Positions 1 to 7,634 of a DNA stretch of 64,000 bases are shown in pieces; position 1 is the stretch's first letter, and each line of letters begins with the position of its first letter. The position numbers were made by a program, and so were the translations under genes. The notes below the pieces were generated by a model, which worked only from the letters and a program-made list of their open reading frames with translations, had not been told where the DNA came from and did no database searches. Where the stretch lies: positions 1 to 64,000 of the forward strand of contig JAUMVN010000005.1 in the NCBI GenBank assembly GCA_030530145.1. Reading direction: 5' to 3'. This DNA comes from Coriobacteriia bacterium (GTDB lineage Bacteria; Actinomycetota; Coriobacteriia; Coriobacteriales; Atopobiaceae).

Positions 1-54
1 CCCCGCAGCCTAAAGGAGGGATGTGACAACAATGCCCGCCCGCGCCGTCGCGCC

Positions 55-202
55 GGGCGCGCTCTTGTTGCCTCTAGTTGCAGCAGAATCACAAATCGGG
101 GTGCGCGGGCGATGGGGCGTCGAGCGGACGGGATTCTTACCTGCGGATATGCAAATCGCAACTAATGGTTCTAGTTGACTTGTAGTTGCCTTGTAGTTAT
201 CA
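55..202. repeat. Direct repeat, upstream copy, with four 11-bp iterons
   Basis: Positions 55-177 match 1708-1830 with only three mismatches in 123 bases, and 189-202 match 1831-1844 exactly. This copy has an extra 11 bp (178-188). TAGTT recurs at 172, 183, 194 and 205, exactly 11 bp apart, just ahead of the start codon at 234. The repeats are placed like binding sites for a protein on one face of the helix, or like a promoter. The block may be an operator for the adjacent AlbA-type gene; that role is inferred. Confidence 0.85.
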
Positions 203-233
203 TCTAGTTATCAATCACGCGTTTGGAGGCGAC

Positions 234-1700
234 ATGCCCGAGGTAAGCAAGATCGAGCTGATTTACTCGCTCGTTGGTTTTCCGGCCGAGACCGAATGGC
301 TTGAGTTCAAAGAGGGGAATGGGGACCCGGAGAAGCTGGGGCGTGACATCTCGGCGTTGGCAAATTCTGCGGCGCTATGCGGCCGCGACCGCGCCTATCG
401 GATTTGGGGCGTCTCGGACTCCGACCACTCGCTTGTGGGGACTTCGTTTAACCCCTATACGAAGAAGGCCAAGGGCAACCAGGATCTTTTGATCTGGTTG
501 CGGAGGTTCCTCTCGGCGAATGCCAACTACGAGTTCGAGCGCTTCTCGCACGACGGTAAGGATTACGTTGTTCTTACCGTGCGTGCGGCGGTCGCGCAGC
601 CGGTGACCTTCGACAAGGCGTGCTACATCCGGGAGGGGAGCAGCACGACGCGCCTGGCAGGAGGATCGGCGAAAGAGGCGGAGCTCTGGCGTCGCCTTCA
701 GAGCGTTGATTATGAGGACCAGCCCGCGGCCGAGAATCTGACGGCGGCGGAGGTTTTGGATCAGCTTGATGTTGCCGCCTACTACGCTCTTATCGGGGCA
801 AGAAGGCCCTCGAGCGGCGAGGCGGTCGTTGACGGCCTTGTTGAGCAAGGGATGGTCTATCGGCAGGATAACGGAAGGTATTTGATTACCAACCTCGGCG
901 CTCTGCTGATCGCAAGGAAGCTGTCTTCGTATCCGGGCCTGCGCAAGCGGCCGATCCGCGTGGTTAAGTATGCCGGGAAGGGCAACTTCGAGATTCTTGC
1001 CGACGAGACGTTCGACGCCGGCTATGCGACCGCACTTTCGGATGCCGTTAAATACATTATGTCCCAGCTTCCTGCGAAGGAGCAGGCTGAGGGGGCATTC
1101 CGCCGTGTAGTGCACCCGTACTCCCAAAGGGTTGTGCGTGAGTTGCTGGCGAATGCCGTCATACATCAAGATATTTCCGATTCGACGGCCGGTCCCCTTG
1201 TTGCGCTTTATGACAATAGAATCGTTTTCTCTAATCCTGGAACAAGCCTGATTCCTATTCCGAGGGTTCTTAACGCTCAGCCGAGGACAAGGAATGTTGC
1301 CTTGGCGCGAATTATGAGGCAGATGGACCTTTGCGAAGAGGGCGGAACCGGATGGGACCTCGTGGTGGCCGAATGCGAGAAGAAGCACATGGCTGCGCCG
1401 AAGATCGTGAGCGATGACGAACTTGGCACACAGGTGACGCTTTACTCCGACTCGGCGTTTGAGCGCATGACGAAGGCGGAGCGAAAGGATGCGGCGTATT
1501 GGCATGCTTGCTTGATGTACGCGCAGGATGAAGCTATGAGCAATCAGTCGCTTCGTGAGAGGTTCGGCCTTGCTTCCGAACGCAAGAGCACTATTGCTAT
1601 CTCCAGGTTGATCAGCGAATGTCGTGAGGCGGATCTGATCAAGCTCGAGGACGAAGAAGCGGGGGATAAGTACAGGCGCTATGTGCCGTTTTGGGCTTAG
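234..1700 (+). CDS. AlbA_2/Schlafen-type DNA-binding protein with C-terminal ATPase-like domain
   Basis: 488 residues. The ATG at 234 is chosen because GGAGG lies at 225-229; the frame extends upstream only to a TTG inside the iteron repeats. The N-terminal ~130 residues look like an AlbA_2 (divergent AAA_4) domain, with TEWLEFKEG near residues 20-28 and a YIREGSS motif. The C-terminal half resembles the HATPase_c_4 module of the same regulators: RELLANAVIHQD, then SNPG and GGTGWD. Such proteins are usually annotated as transcriptional regulators or ATP-binding proteins, often in accessory DNA. Codon use is less GC-biased than in the neighbours, and the gene sits between near-identical direct repeats, so it looks acquired or duplicated. 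The cellular target is unknown. Confidence 0.8.
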   Translation: MPEVSKIELIYSLVGFPAETEWLEFKEGNGDPEKLGRDISALANSAALCGRDRAYRIWGVSDSDHSLVGTSFNPYTKKAKGNQDLLIWLRRFLSANANYEFERFSHDGKDYVVLTVRAAVAQPVTFDKACYIREGSSTTRLAGGSAKEAELWRRLQSVDYEDQPAAENLTAAEVLDQLDVAAYYALIGARRPSSGEAVVDGLVEQGMVYRQDNGRYLITNLGALLIARKLSSYPGLRKRPIRVVKYAGKGNFEILADETFDAGYATALSDAVKYIMSQLPAKEQAEGAFRRVVHPYSQRVVRELLANAVIHQDISDSTAGPLVALYDNRIVFSNPGTSLIPIPRVLNAQPRTRNVALARIMRQMDLCEEGGTGWDLVVAECEKKHMAAPKIVSDDELGTQVTLYSDSAFERMTKAERKDAAYWHACLMYAQDEAMSNQSLRERFGLASERKSTIAISRLISECREADLIKLEDEEAGDKYRRYVPFWA

Positions 1701-1707
1701 GACGGCT

Positions 1708-1844
1708 GGGCGCGCCCTTGTTGCCTCTAGTTGCGGCAGAATCACAAATCGGGGTGCGCGGGCGATGGGGCGTCGAGCGGACGGGCTTCTTACCTGCGGA
1801 TATGCAAATCGCAACTAATGGTTCTAGTTGCCTTGTAGTTATCA
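1708..1844. repeat. Direct repeat, downstream copy
   Basis: Second copy of the repeat at 55-202, beginning 8 bp after the stop codon of the AlbA-type gene. It keeps two TAGTT units (1825 and 1836, again 11 bp apart) instead of four. No rightward gene follows; the next gene is convergent. This copy therefore looks like a remnant left by insertion or tandem duplication. Recombination between the copies would remove the gene exactly. Confidence 0.85.
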
Positions 1845-1902
1845 AAGGGAGGCTTCTGGGCTGGCTCCCGGGCTTGTTGCCGATGCGGAGAGGCCGCCCG
1901 CG

Positions 1903-2901
1903 CTACCCGCGGAGCCTCTGGCGGAGACGCTCGTGGGGCAGCGGAACGTTCGGGCGGTTGACGATGACGATGCCGATGCTCACGAGCGCGAGGGAGCCCA
2001 GTGCCACCGCGGGGCGCAGCACGTTTCCCTCGCCGAGCAGCAGGACCGAGAGGATGGCGCCGAAGACCGGGTTCATGAAGCCGAACACCGCCACGTGCGA
2101 GACGTCGTTGACGGCCAGGGTCGCCGACCAGAGCGAGTACGCCGCGGCGCTGATAAAGCCCAGGTATACGAGCAGCGCGATCGCCGCCACCGGGTTCGCG
2201 CCCTCGGCAGGCGCCACGTGCCCGCCCATGGCGAGGCCGGCGGCCGCCAGCACCGCGCCGCCGATGATGAACTGCCAGGCGGAGAGAAGCACCGGGTCGT
2301 GGTCGCGCGAGTAGCGCTTGGAGAGGTTGCTGCTCATGGCCGCCGCGAACGTGGAGAGAAACACAAGCCCCTCGCCGTCGAGGCGGAAGCTCAGCCCGCC
2401 CGCGGCGCTGCCAGCCAGGCTCACCTGCAGCACGCCGGCGAATCCGAGGACGCAGCCGATCGCCTTCCGCCAGGTCATCGACTCGGTGCGGAACGCGTAG
2501 ACCGCCAGCAGCACGATGAGGAACGCGTTGCTGGCTTCGATGATGGAGCTCGTCACGCCGGCGCAGCGAGAAAGGCCCACGTAGAAGCACAGGTATTGGA
2601 GGATGGTCTGGAAGATGGAGAGCTCGGCAGCCTGGCGCCAGTCGCCGCGGGCGGGCACGTAGGGGCGGCGCCTGGCGATGCTCATGCCGGCGACCACGAG
2701 GCTGCCGGATATGAGGAAGCGCACGCCGGCAAAGAGGACGATCGACGCGACGTCGGCGGAGTCGATGTCGAAGAGCGCATAGCCGATCTTCACGCATGGG
2801 AACGCTGAGCCCCACAGCAGGCACGCCGCCAGGCAGGCGAGGACCATCCCCGCCCCGGTGGAGAGGAACGGCTCGTTGCGGTGGTCGGTGCTGTGGGTCA
2901 C
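1903..2901 (-). CDS. DMT superfamily (EamA) permease
   Basis: 332 residues with about ten hydrophobic segments arranged as two EamA repeats. Each repeat begins with a typical motif (LLWGSAFPCVKIGY in the first half). Members of the drug/metabolite transporter superfamily export amino acids or other small metabolites across the cytoplasmic membrane; the substrate cannot be read from sequence. The GTG start at 2901 has AAAGGA about 8 bases upstream; an internal ATG (MVLACL) is a possible alternative. The gene runs convergently to the AlbA-type gene and is monocistronic. A palindrome-rich gap of about 600 bp lies upstream. Confidence 0.85.
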   Translation of the reverse strand: MTHSTDHRNEPFLSTGAGMVLACLAACLLWGSAFPCVKIGYALFDIDSADVASIVLFAGVRFLISGSLVVAGMSIARRRPYVPARGDWRQAAELSIFQTILQYLCFYVGLSRCAGVTSSIIEASNAFLIVLLAVYAFRTESMTWRKAIGCVLGFAGVLQVSLAGSAAGGLSFRLDGEGLVFLSTFAAAMSSNLSKRYSRDHDPVLLSAWQFIIGGAVLAAAGLAMGGHVAPAEGANPVAAIALLVYLGFISAAAYSLWSATLAVNDVSHVAVFGFMNPVFGAILSVLLLGEGNVLRPAVALGSLALVSIGIVIVNRPNVPLPHERLRQRLRG

Positions 2902-2959
2902 GGTCTCGGTCCTTTGCCTTCGGGTTTTCCGGCGTCAATCTTAGCGCGCGGTGCGGTGG

Positions 2960-3190
2960 GGGTTGCGGGTTTCTTGCCGGGTTCTTGCCGGCTGCTTGCC
3001 ACAAAAGGGCGGCCCCGGCGACGGAGCGGGCGCTTCTTGCCACAAAACGGCGCGTTCGGCGACATCGAAAGGGCCGCGCGCCACAAACCTTCGCCTTCTG
3101 CGGCGCCGTCATGTCGCCGGCCTCGCACTTTTGTGGCAAGAAGCCCGCGTCGCGTCGCGCGGCCGGCGTTTTTGTGGCGAGCGTTACCTG
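2960..3190. repeat. TTGCCACAAAA palindrome units, array 1
   Basis: Several short units begin TTGCCACAAAA and run into GGCGAC, at about 2996 and 3036, with a shorter GCCACAAA near 3080. They are answered in inverted orientation by TTTTGTGGCAAG at about 3131 and TTTTTGTGGCGAG at about 3170. The segment could fold into hairpins in several ways. A near-perfect version of the same unit occurs at 23628-23689. No gene is evident here. Confidence 0.65.
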
Positions 3191-3240
3191 TGTTGCCGTT
3201 GTGTCTACTATTCTGTGGCGTTGTGCGGGGCGCTCCGGGC

Positions 3241-3388
3241 ACCAAACTCTCGAGAATGTACGATTGGTTGGAGGCTTGCCGAGTAGCCACGACCTTTTGG
3301 CGATCGCCCAACTGGGCAAATGCGGCCGAATCGAGGTCGGCTACTCGGTCCCAGCGGGATTTCAATCGTACATTCTCGGGAGTTTGGT
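3241..3388. repeat. Palindromic element A, copy 1
   Basis: A 26-bp arm at 3241-3266 matches the reverse complement of 3363-3388 at 25 of 26 positions. Inside it is a second arm pair, CCGAGTAGCC (3279-3288) and GGCTACTCGG (3339-3348). The tip (3293-3324) contains CCAACTGGGC and GGGCAAATGC. A second copy lies at 50504-50645 with the tip inverted. It lies between the start of the DMT permease gene and the purL terminator. Confidence 0.9.
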
Positions 3389-3401
3389 TCGGCGCCGCCC
3401 T

Positions 3402-3443
3402 CAAAAAGCCCCGCCGGGCGTCGCGGGGACGCCCGGCGGGGCC
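3402..3443 (-). terminator. Rho-independent terminator of purL
   Basis: A GC-rich hairpin (arms CCCCGCCGGGCGTC and GACGCCCGGCGGGG) is followed on the minus strand by a run of five T. It lies about 65 bp downstream of the purL stop codon. Confidence 0.85.
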
Positions 3444-3507
3444 GGATCCGTGCGGTTTGGGGCTGGCTCGGCGCCGCGGCTCTGCGCGGACGCCCTCCGC
3501 CGCGGCG

Positions 3508-6500
3508 CTACTCGGTGAAGTAGGCCACGCCGCCCTCGATGAGCGGCTGGAACTTGTTGCCGGGGACGTTCTTGTACAGGCCCTCGCCGGAGCGCTCGGT
3601 GTGGCCCATCTTGCCGAGGACGCGGCCGTCCGGGCTGGTGATACCCTCGATGGCCAGGATGGAACCGTTGGGGTTCACGTCCAAGCCCATCGCCGGCTGG
3701 CCGTCCTCGCCCACGTACTGTGTGGCCACCTGGCCCTTGGCGGCGAGCTCGGCCACGAGCTCGGGCGACGCGACGAAGCGGCCCTCGCCGTGCGAGATCG
3801 CGATGTTGTGCACGTCGCCGACCTCGCACTTGGACAGCCACGGCGAGAGGTCGCTCGCCACGCGGGTGCGCACGAGGCGGCTCTGGTGGCGGCCGATGGT
3901 GTTGAACGTGAGCGTGGGCGCGCCGTCGGCGGGCTCGACGATGTCGCCGTACGGCACGAGGCCGAGCTTGATGAGCGCCTGGAAGCCGTTGCAGATGCCC
4001 AGCATGAGGCCGTCGCGGGACTGCAGCAGGTCGCGGACAGCCTCGGTGACCTCGGGCGCGCGGAAGAACGCGGTGATGAACTTCGCGGAGCCGTCGGGCT
4101 CGTCGCCGCCGGAGAAGCCGCCCGGGATCATGACGATCTGGCTCTGGCGGATGCGGCGCGCGAGCTCGTGGGTGCTCTCGGCGACGGCCTCGGGCGTGAG
4201 GTTGTTGATCACGAGGACCGAGGGGTCGGCGCCGGCGCGGCGGAACGCGCGGGCGGTGTCGTACTCGCAGTTCGTGCCCGGGAAGACGGGGATCACGACG
4301 CGCGGGCGGGCGACCTTCACGGCCGGCGCGGGGCGAGAAACGCCCTGCTCGGCGGCGCGGAACTCAACGGCGTCGACCTTCTCGCCCTCGGAGCGGTACG
4401 GGAAGACGGATTCGATGGCGCCCTCCCAGGCCTCCTGGAGGCTGGTGAGGTCGATGGTCTCGCCGCCGGCGATAAGCTCGTAGGCCTCGGTCGTGGTGCC
4501 CAGCACGTAGCCGGTCACGCCGTCGTGCAGCGCCGGGACCTCGGCGTCGTCGGCGAGCTCCACGACGAAGCTGCCGTACGCCGGGCAGAAGAGCGCCTCG
4601 GCCTCGAACGCCGGGTCGCAGTTAAGGCCGAGCTGGTTGCCCACGCACATCTTGAACAGCGCCTCGGCCGCGCAGCCGTAGCCGAGCGTGGAGACCGCGA
4701 GCGCGCCGCCGTTGCCGATGAGCTCCTCGACGATGTCGTAGAGCGCGAGCTCGGAGGTGGCCAGCGGCGTGAGGCCGTCGCGGTCGTAGTTGGGGGAGAG
4801 CACGACGACCTTGTGGCCGGCGCCCTTGAACTCGGGGGAGGTCACGCGATCGACCTTGCCGAGGCCCGTGGCGAAGGAGACGAGCGTGGGCGGCACGTCG
4901 AGGTCCTCGAAGCTGCCGGACATGGAGTCCTTGCCGCCGATGGAGCCGATGCCGAGGTCGACCTGCGCCATGAGGGCGCCGAGGACGGCGGCCATGGGCT
5001 TGCCCCAGCGCTCGGGCTCGTCGCGGAGCTTCTCGAAGTACTCCTGGAACGTGAGGTAGAAGCCCTTGTGCTCGAAGCCGGCGGCCACGAGGCGGCTCAC
5101 CGACTCGACGACGGAGAGATACGCGCCGGTGAACTGGTCGGCCTCCATGAGGTAGGGGTTGAAGCCCCAGGCCATGCCGGAGCAGGTGGTCGTCTCGCCG
5201 TCAACGGGGAGCTTGGCGGCCATGGCCATGGCGGGCGTGAGCTGGGTCTTTCCGCCGAAGGGCATGAGGACCGTGGCGGCGCCGATGGTGGAGTCGAAGC
5301 GCTCGGAGAGGCCCTTGTTGGACGCGACGTTGAGGTCGGTGACCAGGCTGCGGAGCTTCTCGGCAAGGGTCGTGCCCGCCCAGTCGCGCTCGTACTCGCT
5401 CGGCATGGCCACGTGGACCTCCTGGTCCTTGGGCGCGCCGTTGGAGGCGAGGAACTCGCGGCTCACGTCGACGATCGTCTTTTTGTTCCAGTCCATGGTC
5501 AGGCGCGGGTCGGCGGTGACGGTGGCCACGGGCGTGGCCTCGAGGTTCTCCTCGTGGGCATAGCCGAGGAACTCGTCGACGTCCTCGGGCGCCAGGGCCA
5601 CGGCCATGCGCTCCTGGGACTCGGAGATGGCGAGCTCGGTGCCGTCGAGGCCCTCGTACTTCTTCGGCACGGCGTTGAGGTCGATGTGCAGGCCGTCGGC
5701 CAGCTCGCCGATGGCGACCGAGACGCCGCCCGCGCCGAAGTCGTTGCAGCGCTTGATCAGGCGGCAGGCGTCCTCGCGGCGGAAGAGGCGCTGGAGCTTG
5801 CGCTCCACGGGCGCGTTGCCCTTCTGGACCTCGGCGCCGTCCTTCTCGATGGACTCGACGTTGTGGGCCTTGGAGGAGCCGGTGGCGCCGCCGATGCCGT
5901 CGCGGCCGGTGCGCCCGCCGAGAAGCACGATGACGTCGCCGGGGGCCGGGCACTCGCGGCGCACGTGGGAGGCCGGGGTGGCCGCCACGACGGCGCCGAT
6001 CTCCATGCGCTTGGCCACGTAGCCGGGGTGGTAGAGCTCGGAGACCTGGCCGGTGGCGAGGCCGATCTGGTTGCCGTAGCTGGAGTAGCCGGCCGCGGCG
6101 GTGGTCACGAGCTTGCGCTGGGGGAGCTTGCCCTCGAGGGTCTCGGATACGGGCACGGTCGGGTCGGCCGCGCCGGTCACGCGCATGGCCTGGTAGACGT
6201 AGCTGCGGCCGGAGAGCGGGTCGCGGATGGCGCCGCCGATGCAGGTGGCCGCGCCGCCGAAGGGCTCGATCTCGGTCGGGTGGTTGTGGGTCTCGTTCTT
6301 AAAGAGGTAGAGCCAGTCCTGCTCCTCGCCGTCCACGTCGACCTTGCACTTGACGGTGCAGGCGTTGATCTCCTCGGACTCGTCGAGGTTCTTGAGGATG
6401 CCCTTGGCCTTGAGGTACTTGGCGCCGATGGTGCCCATGTCCATGAGGCAGATGGGCTTCTCGTCGCGGCCGAGCTCGTGGCGCATGGACTGGTAGCGGA

Positions 6501-7242
6501 CAAAGGCGTCCTTGACCTTCGGGTCGCCCGAGAGGATGTGGTGCAGGCGCGTGCCGAAGGTGGTGTGGCGGCAGTGGTCGGACCAGTAGGTGTCGATCAT
6601 CTTGATCTCGGTGATGGTCGGCACGCGGCCCTCGCCGGCGAAGTACTCCTGGCAGAACTTGATGTCGGCGAGGTCCATGGCCAGGCCGCGCTCGGCGATA
6701 AAGGCCGCGAGCTCGTCCTCGGAAAGCTCGAGGAAGCCGTCGAGGACCTCGACCGGCTCGGGCTCGGCGACGCGGGAGGCCAGCGTCTCGCGCGGCTCGA
6801 GGGAGGCCTCGCGGGCCTCGACCGGGTTGATCACGTAGTGCTTGACGGCCGCGACGTCGGCGTCCGTGAGCTCGCCCTCGAGCACGTAGACCTTGGCGGA
6901 GCGGACGGCCGGGCGCTCGCCCTGGCTGATGAGCTGGATGCACTCGGAGGCGGAGTCGGCGCGCTGGTCGAACTGGCCGGGGAGGAACTCCACGGCAAAG
7001 ACGGTCGCGCCCTCGGCGACCGCCGGCATGGCCTCGGAGGCGTTGTCCACCTGGGGCTCGGAGAAGACGGTCGGGACGCAGGAGGCAAAGAGCGCCTCGT
7101 CGATCCCCTCCACGTCGTAACGGTTGATGATGCGCAGGTTGGATAGGCCGTCGATGCCAAGGAGCGTGCGCAGCTCGCGCTCGAGCGCCTTTGCCTCGAC
7201 GTCGAACCCGGGTTTCTTCTCAACGTAGACGCGAGAGACCAT
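3508..7242 (-). CDS. purL: Phosphoribosylformylglycinamidine synthase, fused PurL/PurQ
   Basis: 1,244 residues. This purine-biosynthesis enzyme converts FGAR, glutamine and ATP to FGAM. It is the large single-chain form, with a synthetase body and a C-terminal glutamine amidotransferase from about residue 977 (VIPVFPGTNCEYD). The nucleophile is Cys1084 in GICNGFQ, and the later SHGEGRF supplies the partner histidine and glutamate. The N-terminus occupies the PurS-like position. The start at 7242 is supported by GGAGG nine bases upstream (reading leftward). A strong terminator follows. No other pur gene is adjacent. The long open frame antisense to it is a GC-skew artefact. Confidence 0.95.
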   Translation of the reverse strand: MVSRVYVEKKPGFDVEAKALERELRTLLGIDGLSNLRIINRYDVEGIDEALFASCVPTVFSEPQVDNASEAMPAVAEGATVFAVEFLPGQFDQRADSASECIQLISQGERPAVRSAKVYVLEGELTDADVAAVKHYVINPVEAREASLEPRETLASRVAEPEPVEVLDGFLELSEDELAAFIAERGLAMDLADIKFCQEYFAGEGRVPTITEIKMIDTYWSDHCRHTTFGTRLHHILSGDPKVKDAFVRYQSMRHELGRDEKPICLMDMGTIGAKYLKAKGILKNLDESEEINACTVKCKVDVDGEEQDWLYLFKNETHNHPTEIEPFGGAATCIGGAIRDPLSGRSYVYQAMRVTGAADPTVPVSETLEGKLPQRKLVTTAAAGYSSYGNQIGLATGQVSELYHPGYVAKRMEIGAVVAATPASHVRRECPAPGDVIVLLGGRTGRDGIGGATGSSKAHNVESIEKDGAEVQKGNAPVERKLQRLFRREDACRLIKRCNDFGAGGVSVAIGELADGLHIDLNAVPKKYEGLDGTELAISESQERMAVALAPEDVDEFLGYAHEENLEATPVATVTADPRLTMDWNKKTIVDVSREFLASNGAPKDQEVHVAMPSEYERDWAGTTLAEKLRSLVTDLNVASNKGLSERFDSTIGAATVLMPFGGKTQLTPAMAMAAKLPVDGETTTCSGMAWGFNPYLMEADQFTGAYLSVVESVSRLVAAGFEHKGFYLTFQEYFEKLRDEPERWGKPMAAVLGALMAQVDLGIGSIGGKDSMSGSFEDLDVPPTLVSFATGLGKVDRVTSPEFKGAGHKVVVLSPNYDRDGLTPLATSELALYDIVEELIGNGGALAVSTLGYGCAAEALFKMCVGNQLGLNCDPAFEAEALFCPAYGSFVVELADDAEVPALHDGVTGYVLGTTTEAYELIAGGETIDLTSLQEAWEGAIESVFPYRSEGEKVDAVEFRAAEQGVSRPAPAVKVARPRVVIPVFPGTNCEYDTARAFRRAGADPSVLVINNLTPEAVAESTHELARRIRQSQIVMIPGGFSGGDEPDGSAKFITAFFRAPEVTEAVRDLLQSRDGLMLGICNGFQALIKLGLVPYGDIVEPADGAPTLTFNTIGRHQSRLVRTRVASDLSPWLSKCEVGDVHNIAISHGEGRFVASPELVAELAAKGQVATQYVGEDGQPAMGLDVNPNGSILAIEGITSPDGRVLGKMGHTERSGEGLYKNVPGNKFQPLIEGGVAYFTE

Positions 7243-7433
7243 AGAGTGAACCTCCGTGACGGGGTCGTATGGGTAACTTGCTTATTCTACGGCATAAAAC
7301 CTACCGTTCACCGAAGAATCGGCAGCTCAAGGGGCATACATTTTGTTTGGCGGGCGCAACCGAAGGCAGGTTTCGCGGGCGGCGGCGCTTCTTGGCGGCG
7401 TTGCTGGCTGGCGTCCGGGCCCGCTCTCGGTTT

Positions 7434-7504
7434 AGTGCACACAAATACGATGAGAAGCCCGAATTCCCGGCGGTTTGGGGGGTTCGATTGTATTCGTGTG
7501 CACT
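7434..7504. repeat. Palindromic element F between divergent genes
   Basis: The arm at about 7434-7450 (AGTGCACACAAATACGA) is nearly the reverse complement of about 7488-7504, with one mismatch in the 17-bp stem. The loop contains GAAGCCCG. It lies in the ~390-bp gap between divergent purL and the ATPase gene. The rest of that gap shows a possible minus-strand -10 (TAGAAT, 7284-7289) for purL and no gene. Confidence 0.75.
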
Positions 7505-7594
7505 AGTTTGAGGCCGGCCCCCATCGCGCGCCGCTCGTCCGTACCCGCGCCGCCGGTGTGCGTGTTGTATACCCCTGTAGTACCCTCACGGTTA

Positions 7595-7600
7595 TATAAT
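7595..7600 (+). promoter_or_regulatory. -10 element for the ATPase/nuclease gene
   Basis: A perfect TATAAT at 7595-7600 overlaps an in-frame ATG at 7599. Transcription from it would start near 7607, which makes that ATG unusable and supports the start at 7635. No good -35 is visible at standard spacing. Confidence 0.55.
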
Positions 7601-7634
7601 GGTGATAACAAACTACCTGCGGAAACGGGGTGCC

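Noticed and set aside
32-178. Short frame from ATG 32 that continues through the direct repeat
   Set aside because: The same frame is open in the downstream copy only because the DNA is duplicated. The product has no domain, and the frame ends within the iterons.
186-233. Longer N-terminus for the AlbA-type protein starting at TTG 186
   Set aside because: It would translate the iteron repeats and has no ribosome site; the ATG at 234 has GGAGG at ideal distance.
3241-3388. Palindromic elements as retron or group II intron RNA
   Set aside because: No reverse transcriptase gene is visible in the window and the elements lack recognisable intron domains. The idea remains open only for the whole genome.
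2881-7146. A 1,421-codon open frame antisense to purL
   Set aside because: It has a repetitive Leu/Gly/Ala/Asp/Val composition, no family motif and no ribosome site, and lies opposite a certain gene. High GC removes stop codons in the antisense frame.
7599-7634. ATG at 7599 as start of the ATPase/nuclease gene
   Set aside because: It overlaps a perfect TATAAT box, so the codon would not be in the mRNA.
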